59,011 bases of DNA from Paracoccaceae bacterium (lineage in GTDB: Bacteria > Pseudomonadota > Alphaproteobacteria > Rhodobacterales > Rhodobacteraceae). The translations under genes were made by a program, and so were the position numbers. The stretch spans positions 1 through 59,011 of the forward strand of contig JALSKC010000055.1 in the NCBI GenBank assembly GCA_026989055.1. Direction: 5' to 3'. The notes beneath the pieces were generated by a model. That model searched no databases, was not told the origin of the DNA, and was given only the letters and a program-made list of their open reading frames with translations. Shown here piece by piece: positions 18,365-28,444 of the stretch; the stretch's first letter is position 1, and each line of letters opens with the position of its first letter.

Positions 18365-18365
<1 letters not shown>
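18078..18365 (-). CDS. DUF2842 small membrane protein
   Basis: A 95-residue protein matching the alphaproteobacterial DUF2842 pattern. A basic start (MALSYKTRRRLAL) precedes two membrane helices at about 11-32 and 42-65, with the intervening LFGRPPFLLELAVYVGLGIAWVLPLRPVF that is typical of the family. An acidic, Gly-rich tail follows. Its ATG shares one base with the purA stop (TGATG), so translation is coupled to purA. The function of the family is unknown. Confidence 0.8.
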
Positions 18366-19657
<1,292 letters not shown>

Positions 19658-19720
19658 GCGATCCTCGCATCCGGAAACCCGCAAGGCGTATAGCGGCAGA
19701 TCGGGCATGGTGGAACCTAC

Positions 19721-19747
19721 AATTCGCGCAATTCGCGCAATTCGCGG
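19721..19747. repeat. Three tandem AATTCGCG(C/G) nonamers between purA and secG
   Basis: AATTCGCGC occurs at 19721, 19730 and 19739 (last base changed to G) in the 175-base divergent region between purA and secG. The period is nine bases, just under one helical turn. It may be a slippage repeat or a regulatory array. No known motif was recognised. Confidence 0.7.
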
Positions 19748-19832
19748 CCGGCGCCGGTCCGCGCACCCTTTGGGGTTGCGGCAGGCCCGGCAAGGCTCTA
19801 GATACGGCGCGTCAACCAGCCGGGCCAGCATC

Positions 19833-20195
19833 ATGGAAAACGTCGTCCTCATCATCCACCTGATCCTCGCGCTCTGCCTGATCGGCATCGTGCTTCTGCA
19901 GCGCTCCGAAGGCGGCGGGCTGGGGATCGGCGGCGGCGGCGCGGTCACCGGCCGCGCGGCGGCAACGGCGCTGGGCAAGCTGACCTGGATCTTCGCGGTC
20001 GCCTTCATCATCACCTCGATCGTGCTGACGGTTCTCGCAGCCCGCGAATCGACCTCCGGCTCGGTGATCGATCAACTGGGCGGGGAAGCGCCCGCGGCCG
20101 GCATCCCGCCCCTGCCGGGCGCCGTGCCCGATGCCGAGGAGCTCCTGCCGCCCGGGGCCGGCGTGCCTCCGCTGGAGCAACCGCGCGCGGACTGA
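19833..20195 (+). CDS. secG: SecG, protein-export membrane subunit
   Basis: Small subunit of the SecYEG translocon, 120 residues. There are two membrane helices at about 4-21 ([18 protein letters not shown]) and 50-70, joined by the conserved cytosolic loop [15 protein letters not shown]. The C-terminal 50 residues are Pro/Ala/Gly-rich, as usual in alphaproteobacteria. It starts at 19833. Longer upstream frames cross the divergent promoter. A T7 tract and a small dyad (20342-20366) lie downstream, where a terminator could be. Confidence 0.92.
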   Translation: MENVVLIIHLILALCLIGIVLLQRSEGGGLGIGGGGAVTGRAAATALGKLTWIFAVAFIITSIVLTVLAARESTSGSVIDQLGGEAPAAGIPPLPGAVPDAEELLPPGAGVPPLEQPRAD

Positions 20196-20478
20196 TCCGC
20201 CCGTATCCGTTCCCGCCCTGTCCTTCATGATCCCTCGGGCATGCCCCGGCGCGGCCTGCCATCCGCTCGCGCCGGCCTGCGTCACGGCGCGCGAGATCGC
20301 GCGCGGGGGAGGATTCTTCCACCACAGCTTGTCGGAGCAGCTTTTTTTACCGCATGATGTTGCGGTCCTGTTGCGGGCTGCACACGAATCTGTTACTTCT
20401 CGGCTCCCGTGATGAAGCGGTTGCGAGCATCGTTTTTCACATCTTCCGGTGACCTTACTCACGGGGGTGCCCAGCCAG

Positions 20479-22122
20479 ATGGCGCGTTTCATCTTCATCA
20501 CCGGCGGTGTCGTTTCCTCGCTCGGCAAGGGGCTGACCTCGGCGGCGCTGGGGGCGCTCTTGCAGGGGCGCGGCTACAGCGTGCGGCTGCGCAAGCTGGA
20601 CCCTTACCTGAACGTCGATCCCGGCACCATGAGCCCGTTCGAGCACGGCGAGGTCTTCGTCACCGACGATGGTGCCGAAACCGACCTGGATCTCGGCCAT
20701 TACGAGCGCTTTACCGGGGTGGCGGCCCGGGCCACCGATTCGGTCAGTTCCGGGCGGATCTATTCCAACGTGCTGGAAAAGGAGCGCCGCGGCGACTACC
20801 TGGGCAAGACGATCCAGGTGATCCCGCATGTCACCAACGAAATCAAGGACTTCATCCACATCGGCGAGGACGAGGTCGATTTCATGCTGTGCGAGATCGG
20901 CGGCACGGTGGGCGATATCGAGGGGCTGCCGTTCTTCGAGGCGATCCGCCAGTTCGCCCAGGAACAGCCGCGCGGGCAATGCGTTTTCGTGCATCTGACG
21001 CTGCTGCCCTGGCTGGCCGCCTCGGGCGAGCTCAAGACCAAGCCGACCCAGCACTCGGTGAAGGAACTGCGCTCGATCGGGCTGACGCCGGACGTGCTGG
21101 TGTGCCGCTCGGAACACCCGATTCCCGACAAGGAACGCGACAAGATCGCGCTGTTCTGCAACGTGCGGCCCGAGGCGGTGATCCCGGCCTACGACCTGAA
21201 GTCGATCTACGAGGCGCCGCTGGCCTATCACAACGTCGGACTGGACCGGGCGGTGCTGGACGCGCTGGGAATCGCCGATGCGCCCGAGCCCGACATGCAG
21301 CGCTGGATAGATGTCGAGGACCGCATCCACAACCCCGAAGGCGAGGTCCGCGTCGCCATCGTCGGCAAATACACCCGGCTGGAAGACGCCTACAAGTCGA
21401 TCGCCGAAGCGCTCACCCACGGCGGCATGGCCAACCGGGTGAAGGTGAAGGTCGACTGGGTGGACGCCGAGATCTTCGAGCGCGACGACCCGGCCCCGCA
21501 TCTGGAACGCTTCCACGCGATTCTCGTGCCCGGCGGCTTTGGCGAACGGGGCACCGAGGGCAAGATCCGCGCCGCCCGCTTCGCCCGCGAAAAGGGCATC
21601 CCCTATCTGGGCATCTGCCTGGGCATGCAGATGGCGGTGATCGAGGCGGCGCGCAACCTGGCCGGCCTGCCCGATGCCGGCAGCGAGGAATTCGACCACG
21701 AAGCCGGCAGGAAACGCTTTACCCCGGTGGTCTATCACCTCAAGGAATGGGTAAAGGGCAACGCCACCGTCAGCCGCAGGCCCGATGACGACAAGGGCGG
21801 AACCATGCGGCTGGGCGCCTATACGGCGGTGCTGAAACCCGGCTCGAAGGCGGCCGGCATCTACGGCACGACGGAAATCGAGGAGCGCCACCGGCACCGC
21901 TACGAGGTGGACACGAAATACCGCGCCGCTCTGGAAGAACAGGGGCTGATCTTTTCCGGCATGTCGCCGGATGGCCGGCTGCCGGAGATCGTCGAATGGA
22001 AGGACCACCCCTGGTTCATCGGCGTGCAGTTCCACCCCGAGCTGAAATCCAAGCCCTTCGACCCGCACCCGCTGTTTGCCGATTTCATCCGCGCCGCCAA
22101 GGAGATGTCACGCCTGGTCTGA
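20479..22122 (+). CDS. pyrG: CTP synthase
   Basis: Makes CTP from UTP with glutamine and ATP. The 547 residues comprise the synthetase domain ([18 protein letters not shown] at the N-terminus, with the P-loop; [17 protein letters not shown]) and a C-terminal class I glutamine amidotransferase with the nucleophile in YLGICLGMQ and the His-Glu pair in VQFHPELKS. The start at 20479 gives the canonical MARF N-terminus. An in-frame upstream start (20449) would add ten residues without support. About 280 bases separate it from secG and carry its likely promoter. Confidence 0.97.
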   Translation: MARFIFITGGVVSSLGKGLTSAALGALLQGRGYSVRLRKLDPYLNVDPGTMSPFEHGEVFVTDDGAETDLDLGHYERFTGVAARATDSVSSGRIYSNVLEKERRGDYLGKTIQVIPHVTNEIKDFIHIGEDEVDFMLCEIGGTVGDIEGLPFFEAIRQFAQEQPRGQCVFVHLTLLPWLAASGELKTKPTQHSVKELRSIGLTPDVLVCRSEHPIPDKERDKIALFCNVRPEAVIPAYDLKSIYEAPLAYHNVGLDRAVLDALGIADAPEPDMQRWIDVEDRIHNPEGEVRVAIVGKYTRLEDAYKSIAEALTHGGMANRVKVKVDWVDAEIFERDDPAPHLERFHAILVPGGFGERGTEGKIRAARFAREKGIPYLGICLGMQMAVIEAARNLAGLPDAGSEEFDHEAGRKRFTPVVYHLKEWVKGNATVSRRPDDDKGGTMRLGAYTAVLKPGSKAAGIYGTTEIEERHRHRYEVDTKYRAALEEQGLIFSGMSPDGRLPEIVEWKDHPWFIGVQFHPELKSKPFDPHPLFADFIRAAKEMSRLV

Positions 22123-22213
22123 CCCGGCAGCGGCTGCCGGCCGGGGCGCGCGGGTTCCCTCCTGCGGCAGGTTCCCCCTTTCCCATCGCCCCGCTTCGGC
22201 CTATATGGGCGCC

Positions 22214-22657
22214 ATGCTGAGAGACATTCTCGCCCGTCTGTTCGCCCCGCAACCGCAGCCCCTGGCCGCAGCCGACGCCCGGCTGGCGCTCGCCGCCCTC
22301 CTGGTGCGCATCGCCCGCGCCGATGGCGACTACGCCGCCGAGGAGGTCGCGCGAATCACCCGGATCCTCTCGGCCCGCTACGGCCTGGACCCCGATACCG
22401 CCGACGCGCTGCGCCGCGAGGCCGAGGCGCTGGAAGCCGCCGCCCCCGATACGGTGCGTTTCACCCGCGCGATCAAGGATGCCGTGCCCCATGACGAACG
22501 CGCCGCCGTGGTGGAGGCGCTGTGGGAAGTCGTGCTCGCCGACGGGGTGCGCGAGCCGGAGGAAAACGCGCTGTTGCGGCTGACGGCGGATCTGCTGGGC
22601 ATCAACGACCGCGACAGCAACATCCTGCGCAAGCGGGCAGAGGCCCGCCTGGGCTGA
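22214..22657 (+). CDS. TerB-like / DjlA-like helical protein
   Basis: A 147-residue all-helical cytosolic protein of the TerB family. It has the paired Asp-containing helices LLVRIARADGDYAAEEVARI (about 27-46) and LWEVVLADGVREPEENALLRLTADLLGI (about 100-127), a duplicated metal-binding-like pattern seen in TerB/DjlA domains. Start chosen at 22214. An ATG nine bases upstream is an alternative. Housekeeping homologues are widespread in alphaproteobacteria with no settled role. Nothing suggests tellurite resistance here, since no other ter genes are present. Confidence 0.8.
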   Translation: MLRDILARLFAPQPQPLAAADARLALAALLVRIARADGDYAAEEVARITRILSARYGLDPDTADALRREAEALEAAAPDTVRFTRAIKDAVPHDERAAVVEALWEVVLADGVREPEENALLRLTADLLGINDRDSNILRKRAEARLG

Positions 22658-22832
22658 GCGCGCCGCCCCCCTGGCCGCCCCCTCCCGCCGCCATTTCCCG
22701 CCGCCACTCCCCGCTGTCATTTCCCGCTGTCACCACGGATCCGGATTTCGCCGCGCAGCTCTCGCCGCATGCATTCGGTCATTGCAATTGGCCGGAAATT
22801 CGGCACTACTTCGCCCGACAGGAAAGAATCCC

Positions 22833-23633
22833 GTGCCAGTGACCGATACGACCGAAACACGCTCCCCGGTTCCCGTCATCGAGATCCGGGGCCTCCACAA
22901 GGCCTATGGCGATCTGGAGGTGCTCAAGGGTGTCGATCTTCTGGCCCCGCGCGGGCATGTGATCTCCCTGATCGGCTCTTCCGGTTCGGGGAAATCGACG
23001 CTGCTGCGCTGCGCCAACCTGCTGGAAGACAGCCAGCAGGGCGAGATCATCTTCGAGGGCGAACCGATCCTCTGGCGCGGCAGCGGGGCCGGCCGTCGCC
23101 CGGCGGACCCGCAGCAGGTGACCCGCATCCGCACCAACCTGTCGATGGTATTCCAGCAGTTCAACCTGTGGTCCCACATGACGATCCTGCAAAACGTCAT
23201 GGAAGCGCCGGTCACGGTGCTGGGGCGCGACAGGGCGGAGGTGGAGCAGGCCGCGCGCGGCTATCTGGAAAAGGTCGGCATCGCCGACAAGGCCGATGCC
23301 TGGCCGGCGCAGCTTTCCGGCGGCCAGCAGCAGCGCGCCGCCATCGCCCGCGCCCTGTGCATGGAGCCCCGGGCGCTGCTGTTCGACGAGCCTACCAGCG
23401 CGCTGGACCCGGAGCTGGAACAGGAGGTGGTGAAGGTGATCCGCGATCTGGCCGCCGAGGGGCGCACCATGATCCTCGTCACCCACGACATGCGCCTGGC
23501 CGCAGACGTGTCGGACCATGTGGTGTTCCTGCACCTGGGGAAGATCGAGGAAGAAGGCCCGCCGGAAGAACTGCTGCGCCGGCCGCAGAGCACGCGGCTG
23601 AAGCAGTTCCTGCGCGCGGGAATCACGGCATGA
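22833..23633 (+). CDS. Polar amino acid ABC transporter ATPase (HisP type)
   Basis: ATP-binding subunit of an amino acid importer, 266 residues. It has Walker A GSSGSGKSTLL, Q-loop MVFQQFNLWSHMTILQNV, signature LSGGQQQRAAIARAL, Walker B ALLFDEPTSALDPE, and H-loop LVTHDM. The start is probably the GTG at 22833, seven bases after AGGAAAG. The first in-frame ATG upstream lacks a binding site. It is the first gene of a transporter operon (ATPase, binding protein, two permeases) ending with an aminotransferase. Confidence 0.9.
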   Translation: MPVTDTTETRSPVPVIEIRGLHKAYGDLEVLKGVDLLAPRGHVISLIGSSGSGKSTLLRCANLLEDSQQGEIIFEGEPILWRGSGAGRRPADPQQVTRIRTNLSMVFQQFNLWSHMTILQNVMEAPVTVLGRDRAEVEQAARGYLEKVGIADKADAWPAQLSGGQQQRAAIARALCMEPRALLFDEPTSALDPELEQEVVKVIRDLAAEGRTMILVTHDMRLAADVSDHVVFLHLGKIEEEGPPEELLRRPQSTRLKQFLRAGITA

Positions 23634-23655
23634 ACCGGCGCGGGTTCATTTTCCG

Positions 23656-23700
23656 GAAGAGTGTTCAGCAGAAGAGTGTTCAGCAGAAGAGTGTTCAACA
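23656..23700 (+). repeat. Three tandem 15-mers in the binding-protein leader
   Basis: GAAGAGTGTTCAGCA is repeated at 23656, 23671 and 23686 (the last with one G-to-A change). The array is A/T-richer than its surroundings and fills most of the gap between the ATPase and binding-protein genes, ending 13 bases before the binding-protein ATG. It could modulate translation or message stability, or may be a slippage product. Confidence 0.85.
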
Positions 23701-23713
23701 AGGGAGAACGACC

Positions 23714-24445
23714 ATGAAGAAGATGATCGCGATGAGCGCGGCGCTGGCCGTGTCGGCCGGCATGGCCCTGGCCGGGAGCCACGGCATGACCGTGCGCATG
23801 GGCACCGAGGGCGCCTACCCGCCCTACAACTTCATCAATGACAACGGCGAGGTCGACGGCTTCGAGCGCGAGCTGGGCGACGAGCTTTGCAAGCGCGCCG
23901 GGCTGACCTGCGAATGGGTCACCAACGAGTGGGATTCGATCATCCCGAACCTGGTGAGCGGCAACTACGACACCATCATCGCCGGCATGTCGATCACCGC
24001 CGAACGCGATGAAGTGATCGACTTCACCCAGGAATACATCCCGCCCTCGCCATCGCTCTATGTGGCGCTGTCGGATGACGCGGACCTGAAGAACGGCGTG
24101 ATCGCGGCCCAGACCAACACCATCCAGGCGGCCTTCGTGGCCGAAAGCGGCGCCACGCTGGTGGAGTTCGCCACCCCCGACGAGACCATCGCCGCGGTCA
24201 GGAACGGCGAGGCCGACGCGGTGCTGGCCGACAGCGACTTCCTCAAGCCGATCGTCGCCGAGTCGGGGGGCGAACTGGTGATCGTCGATCAGGTCTCGAT
24301 CGGCGGCGGCGTCGGCATGGGTCTGCGCGAAAGCGATACCGAGCTGAAGGAAAAGTTCAACGCGGCGATTTCCTCGATGAAGGAAGACGGCACGCTGAAC
24401 GCCCTGATCAGGAAATGGTTCGGCGAGGACGCCGCCACGTTCTGA
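23714..24445 (+). CDS. Periplasmic polar amino acid-binding protein
   Basis: Family 3 solute-binding protein, 243 residues. A short Sec signal peptide at 1-20 (cleavage after MALA) is followed by VRMGTEGAYPPYNFINDNGEVDGFERELGDELCKRAG, the classic family 3 opening. Two cysteines (about 58 and 65) could form the usual disulfide. DTIIAGMSITAERDEVIDFTQ and the late GGVGMGLRESDTELKEKFNAAI are also typical of the histidine/lysine/arginine/ornithine and glutamine group. Substrate cannot be fixed from sequence. The ATG at 23714 follows AGGGAG. Confidence 0.92.
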   Translation: MKKMIAMSAALAVSAGMALAGSHGMTVRMGTEGAYPPYNFINDNGEVDGFERELGDELCKRAGLTCEWVTNEWDSIIPNLVSGNYDTIIAGMSITAERDEVIDFTQEYIPPSPSLYVALSDDADLKNGVIAAQTNTIQAAFVAESGATLVEFATPDETIAAVRNGEADAVLADSDFLKPIVAESGGELVIVDQVSIGGGVGMGLRESDTELKEKFNAAISSMKEDGTLNALIRKWFGEDAATF

Positions 24446-24493
24446 GCCGGCAGCTTCCGGCGGGGCGGCCGCGGCGGCCCCGCCGATGAACGC

Positions 24494-25372
24494 ATGTTTT
24501 CCTTCTGCTCCGACCCCGCCAGCCTTGAAGGCACGAAATGGCTTGCCTGCTACCTGACCACGGGCAAGCACATGGCCTTCTATGCCTCCTTCGGCACGGT
24601 CATGGTTCTGCTTCTGATCACGGCGCCCGTGGCGCTCTTGTTCGGTTTTGGCGGGGCGGTTGCGGCGCGATCGCCGTTCCTGCCGCTGCGCTGGTTCGGA
24701 AAGTCCTACACCGCGGTGGTGCGCGGGGTTCCAGACATCGCCTTTTTCCTGTTCTTCGTGATCGCCCTGGACCAGGCCTTCGAATACATCCGCCACAAGC
24801 TGAAATGCCCGGACTGGGAACTGCCGGTGCGTCAGGGAAACGATTTCGTGGTCTGCCCCGAGGCCAAGCTGCCGCTGTCGTCCTCGCCGCAGTGGGTGCA
24901 TGAAACCTACGGTTTCTTCATCGCGGTGCTGACCTTCGCCATCGTCTTCGGGGCCTTTGCCGCCAACGTGCTCCACGGGGCCATGCGCGCGGTGCCCAGG
25001 GCCCAGATCGAGACCGCCGAAGCCTACGGCATGACCCGCCGCCAGAGCTTCTGGCGGATTCTGGTGCCGCAGATGTGGCTCTATGCCCTGCCGGGGCTGT
25101 CGAATCTCTGGATGATCCTGATCAAGGCCACGCCGCTTTTGTTCCTGCTGGGGGTCGAGGACATCGTCTATTGGGCGCGCGAGCTGGGCGGCGCCAAGAC
25201 CAGCGCCTATGCCTATCCGCATCCCGACTGGCGGCTGTGGTATTTTCTGGCGCTGCTGGTGTTCTACCTCGGGCTGACGCGGATTTCGGAAATCCTTCTG
25301 GGGCGGCTGAGCGCGCGCCTGTCGCACGGGCGGGCCACGCTGGGCAGCGAGCGGCAGGGGCGCACCGCATGA
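24494..25372 (+). CDS. Amino acid ABC transporter permease 1 (HisQ/HisM type)
   Basis: Membrane subunit of 292 residues, with helices at about 30-55, 75-95, 135-155, 190-215 and 245-265. RGVPDIAFFLFF is the conserved permease start, and the EAA loop is QIETAEAYGMTRRQSFWRILVPQ. It has an unusually long periplasmic insert (about 97-135, including two cysteines: KCPDWELPVRQGNDFVVCPE) between the second and third helices, longer than in HisQ. Its stop overlaps the next permease start (ATGA). Confidence 0.9.
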   Translation: MFSFCSDPASLEGTKWLACYLTTGKHMAFYASFGTVMVLLLITAPVALLFGFGGAVAARSPFLPLRWFGKSYTAVVRGVPDIAFFLFFVIALDQAFEYIRHKLKCPDWELPVRQGNDFVVCPEAKLPLSSSPQWVHETYGFFIAVLTFAIVFGAFAANVLHGAMRAVPRAQIETAEAYGMTRRQSFWRILVPQMWLYALPGLSNLWMILIKATPLLFLLGVEDIVYWARELGGAKTSAYAYPHPDWRLWYFLALLVFYLGLTRISEILLGRLSARLSHGRATLGSERQGRTA

Positions 25373-26208
25373 GCTGCATCGAGACCATACAGGCCTACGC
25401 CCTGCGCTCGATCGGCATCGGAGAACGGCTGCTGCCACGCAGCGATTTTACCCTGTGCGAACAGTTCACGCTGATCGGCTCGGGGCTGATCTGGAACATT
25501 TATTTCGGTGCCGTCGCCCTGTTCTTCGGGTTTTTCCTGGCGACCGGCGTGGCGGTGGCCAGGAACGCCCGGAGCCGGTGGATCCGCAAGCCGGCCGAAT
25601 GGTTCGTCTTCCTGTTTCGCGGCTCGCCGCTGTTCATCCAGTTCTTCCTCTTCTACGAAGCCTTCGTGCTGCTGCCCAAGGTGGGCATCGACATCAACCT
25701 CGGCTTCGTCGAGATCACCGCCGAAACCCGCTGGCTGACCCGCGCCTGGCTGGGGGCGGTGATCGTGCTGTTTCTCAATACCTCGGCCTATGCGGGCGAG
25801 ATCTTCCACGGCGCCTTGCGGGCGGTGCCCCGGGGCGAAGTGGAGGCGGCCGATGCCTACGGGCTCACCGGCTGGCGGAAGTTCCGGCGCATCATCTGGC
25901 CGACCATGCTGCGCCTGGCCTGGCCGGCCTATACCAACGAGGCGATCTTCCTGTTCCATGCCACCACGCTGGTGTTCTTTTCCGGCTTCCCGGCCTGGCA
26001 GCAGAAGGGCGATGCGCTCTATTATGCCGGCTATTTCGCCGACAAGACCTTCAACCCCTTCATCCCCTATCCGATACTCGCCGGCTACTTCATCCTGCTG
26101 ACCCTTGCGATCATCGCCGTCTTCGGGCTGATCAACCGCCGGCTCAACCGGCACCTGCCGCAGGAGCAGCGCCGCCGGATCCGCCTGCGGTTGCAGGTGA
26201 TCCGCTGA
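25369..26208 (+). CDS. Amino acid ABC transporter permease 2 (HisM/HisQ type)
   Basis: Second membrane subunit, 279 residues. It has RGSPLFIQFFLFY, an EAA loop EVEAADAYGLTGWRKFRRIIWPT, and five hydrophobic segments. The start at 25369 overlaps the upstream stop by four bases, so the two permeases are co-translated. Like permease 1 it carries an insert (about 100-125, KVGIDINLGFVEITAETRW) in the region between the second and third helices, so the pair appears to have evolved together. Confidence 0.9.
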   Translation: MSCIETIQAYALRSIGIGERLLPRSDFTLCEQFTLIGSGLIWNIYFGAVALFFGFFLATGVAVARNARSRWIRKPAEWFVFLFRGSPLFIQFFLFYEAFVLLPKVGIDINLGFVEITAETRWLTRAWLGAVIVLFLNTSAYAGEIFHGALRAVPRGEVEAADAYGLTGWRKFRRIIWPTMLRLAWPAYTNEAIFLFHATTLVFFSGFPAWQQKGDALYYAGYFADKTFNPFIPYPILAGYFILLTLAIIAVFGLINRRLNRHLPQEQRRRIRLRLQVIR

Positions 26209-26272
26209 AATCCGCACAGAACGCCCCGGCCGACGAAAAGGGCTCGCCATCCGCGCTCGCCTGGTTTACGGT

Positions 26273-26297
26273 TTTTCCGAACATGAAATTCGGAAAA
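26273..26297 (+). promoter_or_regulatory. Hairpin overlapping the ribosome binding site of the aminotransferase gene
   Basis: TTTTCCGAA (26273-26281) pairs perfectly with TTCGGAAAA (26289-26297) across a seven-base loop. The second arm abuts the AAGGTGA binding site used by the gene starting at 26307, and a non-used ATG (26283) sits in the loop. A weak, A/T-rich stem next to the binding site could tune translation or act as a temperature-sensitive fold. Confidence 0.5.
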
Positions 26298-26306
26298 GGT
26301 GAAGAA

Positions 26307-27521
26307 ATGGCCGAGCTCCCCCCCCAAACCCGCAGCGCCGCGCCGAATGTCCACGATGCCGAGCCGATCCCTCCCGCCGCACGGAGCGAGATCGAGAGCC
26401 TCCTGCAGAGCGGCGATCTGTTCCGCTACACATCGGAGGATGCCCCGGTAACGCTGCTGGAACGCGAATTCGCCGCGCTCCTGGGGGCGAAATACGCGCT
26501 GGCCGTATCCTCCTGCTCGGCGGCGCTGTTCCTCGCGCTCAAGGCACTGGGGCTGCCGCGCGGAACCCGGGTGCTGGTGCCGGCCTTCACCTTCGCCGCT
26601 GTGCCCTCGGCCATCGTGCACGCCGACTGCCTGCCGGTCCTGGTGGAGGTGGGCAAGAACTACCGCATCGACCTGGACGACTTCGAAGCCAAGCTGGATG
26701 CCACGATCGGCGCCGTGATGATCAGCCACATGCGCGGCCACACCTCCGACATGGACGCGATCATGGCGCTGGCCGATGCCCGCGGCGTGCCGGTGATCGA
26801 GGATGCCGCCCACAGCCTGGGCACCACCTGGCACGGGCGCAACATCGGCACGCTGGGGCGCGTGGGCTGCTTTTCCTTCCAGTCCTACAAGCTGGTGAAT
26901 TCCGGCGAAGGCGGCATCCTGATCACCGACGATGCCGATCTGGTAGCGCGCGCCGTGATCATGTCCGGGGCCTATGAACACAACTGGAAGAAGCACCCGG
27001 TGCTGCAGGAGGCATTCGCCAGATGGCAGAACCGGCTGCCGCTCTACAATACCCGGATGCACAACCTGACCGCAGCGCTGATCCGCCCGCAGCTGGCGGA
27101 AATTCCGCGCCGGGTGCGCGACGGGCGGCGCAACCACGATCACGTGGCCGAACGGCTGAACGATTCGCCCTGGTTCGAGGTACCGCCGCCTCTGGAGCCC
27201 GAGCAGCGGGCTCCCGATTCGATCCAGTTCAACCTGATCGGCATGGATGACGGCCAGGCCACCGCCTTCGCCCGGGAAGCCGCCGCGCGCGGGGTGAGCG
27301 CGCAGATCTTCGGGATGAGCGCCGACAACGCCCGCGCCTTCTGGAACTGGGGCTTCCTCGGCCCGCTGCCCGATCTGCCGAAGACCCGCGCCATGCTGAT
27401 GCGTGCCTGCGACGTGCGGCTGCCGGCACGCCTGAGACGCTCCGAGCTGGATTTCATCGCCGATGCGCTCCTGGAAGCCGCCGCCGTGGCGACGCGCCCG
27501 ACACCGGCATACGGCACCTGA
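26307..27521 (+). CDS. DegT/DnrJ/EryC1/StrS-family PLP aminotransferase
   Basis: A 404-residue PLP enzyme of the sugar-aminotransferase family. SSCSAALFLALKAL binds the phosphate of PLP, VIEDAAHSLG is the Asp that contacts the pyridine N, and FSFQSYKLVNSGEGG holds the Schiff-base Lys. The Phe-Gln-x-Tyr-Lys form is closer to L-glutamine:scyllo-inosose aminotransferases than to the more usual HPTK form. The start at 26307 has an AAGGTGA site five bases upstream. Its place behind the amino acid transporter suggests it acts on, or donates amino groups from, an imported amino compound. Substrate unknown. Confidence 0.85.
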   Translation: MAELPPQTRSAAPNVHDAEPIPPAARSEIESLLQSGDLFRYTSEDAPVTLLEREFAALLGAKYALAVSSCSAALFLALKALGLPRGTRVLVPAFTFAAVPSAIVHADCLPVLVEVGKNYRIDLDDFEAKLDATIGAVMISHMRGHTSDMDAIMALADARGVPVIEDAAHSLGTTWHGRNIGTLGRVGCFSFQSYKLVNSGEGGILITDDADLVARAVIMSGAYEHNWKKHPVLQEAFARWQNRLPLYNTRMHNLTAALIRPQLAEIPRRVRDGRRNHDHVAERLNDSPWFEVPPPLEPEQRAPDSIQFNLIGMDDGQATAFAREAAARGVSAQIFGMSADNARAFWNWGFLGPLPDLPKTRAMLMRACDVRLPARLRRSELDFIADALLEAAAVATRPTPAYGT

Positions 27522-27553
27522 CGCCCTCGCCTGACGCGCTCATGCCGACGCGC

Positions 27554-28375
27554 TCACGATAGCGCCTTGCGCAGCATGTTCAGCGCCACCGCGGCAAGGA
27601 ACAGCGCGAAGACGCGCTTCAGCGGCGTCGGGTCCATCGCATGGGCCAGCCGCACGCCCAGCGGGGCGCTCAGCAGTGTCATCGCGACCACCACCGCAAA
27701 GGCCGGCAGGTTGACCGCCCCCAGGGTCAGCGGCGGGCGCGCGGCAGCGGGGATCTCCACCAGCAGGAAGCCGAGCACCGAAGGCACGGCGATGATCACT
27801 CCGAAACCGGCCGCCGTGGCCACCGCGCGGTGGATCGGCATGCCGTAAAGGCTCATCAGCGGCACGCCGAAGCTGCCGCCGCCAATCCCCATCAGCACCG
27901 AAAGAAACCCGATCAGCGGCGACAGCAGCGCCCGCCGCGCCCCCCCGGGCATCGCCTCTCCCAGCCGCCAGCGCGCCCGCCCGAAGCCCATGTACAGCGC
28001 CACCGCGAACGCCAGGACGGCGAAGATCGCCTGCAGCAGCTGCGAGCGCAGCGCGGTGACGGCCAGCATCCCGGTCAGCGCGCCCAGCGCGATCCCCGGC
28101 GCCCAGCCCCTCAGCACCGCCCAGTCCACCGCGCCGCGCCGGTTGTGCGCCAGGACCGAGCGCACCGAGGTCACGACGATCGTCGCCAGCGAGGTCGCCA
28201 GGCAGATCTGCATCAGCCAGGGGCTCTCATGGCCCAGCCCGGCAAAGGCATAGTAGAAGGCCGGCACCAGGACGATCCCCCCCCCGACGCCCAGAAGCCC
28301 GGCCAGCACTCCGGCCAGCGCGCCGATCGCCAGCAGCAGCCCCAGCATCGGCAGAAGCTGTATCGGTTCAGCCAT
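27554..28375 (-). CDS. TauE/SafE (TSUP) family membrane permease
   Basis: A 273-residue membrane protein with about eight helices in two repeats. Each repeat carries the Gly-rich TSUP motif: LAGVLAGLLGVGGGIVLVPAFYYAF (about 18-42) and LIGFLSVLMGIGGGSFGVPLMSLYGM (about 152-177). The family exports sulfite, sulfoacetate or related organosulfonates, or moves sulfur compounds inwards. It is not adjacent to the sox genes (about 12 kb away), so a sulfur role is only possible. Confidence 0.88.
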   Translation of the reverse strand: MAEPIQLLPMLGLLLAIGALAGVLAGLLGVGGGIVLVPAFYYAFAGLGHESPWLMQICLATSLATIVVTSVRSVLAHNRRGAVDWAVLRGWAPGIALGALTGMLAVTALRSQLLQAIFAVLAFAVALYMGFGRARWRLGEAMPGGARRALLSPLIGFLSVLMGIGGGSFGVPLMSLYGMPIHRAVATAAGFGVIIAVPSVLGFLLVEIPAAARPPLTLGAVNLPAFAVVVAMTLLSAPLGVRLAHAMDPTPLKRVFALFLAAVALNMLRKALS

Positions 28376-28444
28376 CGCTCCCTTCCCGTTCTGCGCACCA
28401 CCGCCGGCGGCACTTCCCCCAGTCTCGCCATCGCACCGCCGCCG

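Noticed and set aside
20342-20366. Rho-independent terminator after secG
   Set aside because: The T7 tract precedes the ACCGCA/TGCGGT stem rather than following it, and the stem before the T tract is only about four pairs, so the call is not secure.
22214-22657. Tellurite resistance gene
   Set aside because: Only a lone TerB-like fold is present, with no terC, terD or terZ neighbours.
23656-23700. CRISPR-like repeats
   Set aside because: Direct 15-mers without spacers, no Cas gene nearby.
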